A stretch of 64,000 bases of DNA from Blasia pusilla (taxonomy: Eukaryota; Marchantiophyta; Marchantiopsida; Blasiales): contig CM114275.1 of assembly GCA_050084515.1 (NCBI GenBank), positions 16,864,001 through 16,928,000 on the forward strand, given 5' to 3'. Each line of letters opens with the position of its first letter. Positions within the stretch are counted from its first letter, which is position 1. The notes under the pieces were generated by a model. It was not told the DNA's origin. It searched no databases and was given only the letters and a program-made list of their open reading frames with translations. The position numbers and the translations under genes are program-made. Shown piece after piece: positions 62,963 through 64,000 of the stretch.

Positions 62963-64000
62963 AAATTTCTTACTGCTTCCTTATCCCTTCTGTCAGACAT
63001 TCCCCCTGGGGCCCCTTGAGAGCAGCCCACTCGAGGCTCAATTTGATTCATTTCAACGTAAGCACAATAGGACGATCCGGTTAAGACACGCCTTTTTGTG
63101 AATCTGAACGCGAAGGTGAAGCCTTCTTTGTTGAAGTTGTTTCTGTCACTCCATGCTGTCCTTACTGCAGTAGCCTCAGCTCTTCCTCCACCCGTAACAG
63201 TTCAACGTAGCTACACCGTAAGTACATCTAAATAGAATGTTAAGCTCTACTAATTGCCACTTTCAAAGGCTTGGAAGTCTTCCTTGCATTCCAGTACCGC
63301 CCACCTTTCTTGAAGTTTCAACGATTAGTTCAATGACGGTTCATGCTGAGAATTTGCTCAACCTGACAGAGAGATAGATAGAATGCTCAAGTAAAATCTG
63401 AATCATCAAATCCTCTCACAGTCCACATCCTACTCATTTCACTTGTAGGCATCATGTTGGCAATTCTCAAAACTTTGTGATTTGAGTCTTTATCTTTGGT
63501 ATATCCAATGACAACTCTTACAAACACATTGATCTTCATGGCTAAACTCTGAATTCATGAATTTGAGCTAACTCCATTTATTTCTATCCAAGGTTGACTG
63601 TGATGACAACTAATAGAAAGTTCTTTGGATTCTCTAAATCACAAACATACCTATACTACCACAAGAGACCAAATCTTTAAATCATTCTTGTAATCTCTGG
63701 TGTCGGTTTAATTTCTCTCTTCTATTTCACATTTCGTTTCTGTCATCTCCATTTGTTAACCACTGTGATGCACAAAGCAGGCCGGTTCTACCAATACTCG
63801 AGTCACAGATTCAGGTATGTTCACCATTCACACGTTCATCAGTTAAGTTTTACTTTAACTTGGACTGCTTTGTTGTATGTTTACACTATGCTCTTGTACA
63901 TGTAGCCAAGGATACTTTTTTGTATGTTTACACGGTGCTCCATGTTCCTCTCCTCAGTTCCATTACTCAAGTATTGAGTTTAGGGTTTTTTCCTATTATG
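62963..64000. other. Intergenic; no gene recognised
   Basis: AT-rich with pyrimidine runs. Two similar 25 bp segments (TTTGTATGTTTACAC) lie at 63,871-63,885 and 63,919-63,933. Nothing else is seen. Confidence 0.4.

Overview
This is nuclear DNA from a plant. Spliced genes with GT-AG introns, plant-type start contexts, a plant methyltransferase of the At1g29790-like class, a plant purple acid phosphatase and an EDM2-like PHD module all point that way. The abundance of old mobile elements, very long (GA)n/(CT)n tracts and element types I associate with seed-free plants suggests a bryophyte or other seed-free land plant, but the sequence alone does not prove this.

Layout. 1-320 is the 3' end of a methyltransferase gene. 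2.6-4.8 kb holds a decayed minus-strand LINE flanked by microsatellites. 6.4-9.5 kb is a large inverted repeat (two arms of about 660 bp), each arm carrying a 217-219 bp Helitron-like element. 9.5-14.8 kb is a degenerate satellite with a period of about 181 bp. 16.8-19.0 kb is a second, unrelated non-LTR retroelement pseudogene. 20.9-26.8 kb may be one 5.9 kb non-autonomous Helitron that holds a retrotransposon gag fragment. A 251 bp MITE-like element (26,953-27,203) and a 45 bp-stem hairpin (29,631-29,729) follow. 30.2-31.0 kb is a deleted Ty3/gypsy chromovirus. 32.3-34.9 kb has two convergent decayed gene fragments, one with a 12-residue repeat. 34.9-37.8 kb is a minus-strand Ty3/gypsy element whose integrase ends in a PHD finger. 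38.9-42.2 kb is a tandem pile of about ten fragments of a LINE 3' end.

42.4-46.7 kb is the most unusual part. It has an intronless EDM2-like PHD gene, then a large broken gene with zinc-finger-like motifs, an AT-hook, a PIP-box (PCNA-binding) motif and a transposase-like body. 49.6-54.1 kb is the one clearly intact gene: a purple acid phosphatase with seven coding exons that splice in phase to 371 residues with all five metal-binding motifs. 58.9-62.6 kb is a plus-strand LINE with endonuclease, reverse transcriptase and C-terminal zinc knuckle, ending in (CT)n. It is the same family as the fragments at 38.9-42.2 kb. The rest is mostly AT-rich intergenic DNA in which I see nothing.

Only the methyltransferase (partial here), the phosphatase and possibly the PHD gene look functional. 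Several element genes carry stop codons and active-site changes that fit C-to-T or G-to-A decay, as expected for methylated, silenced repeats.
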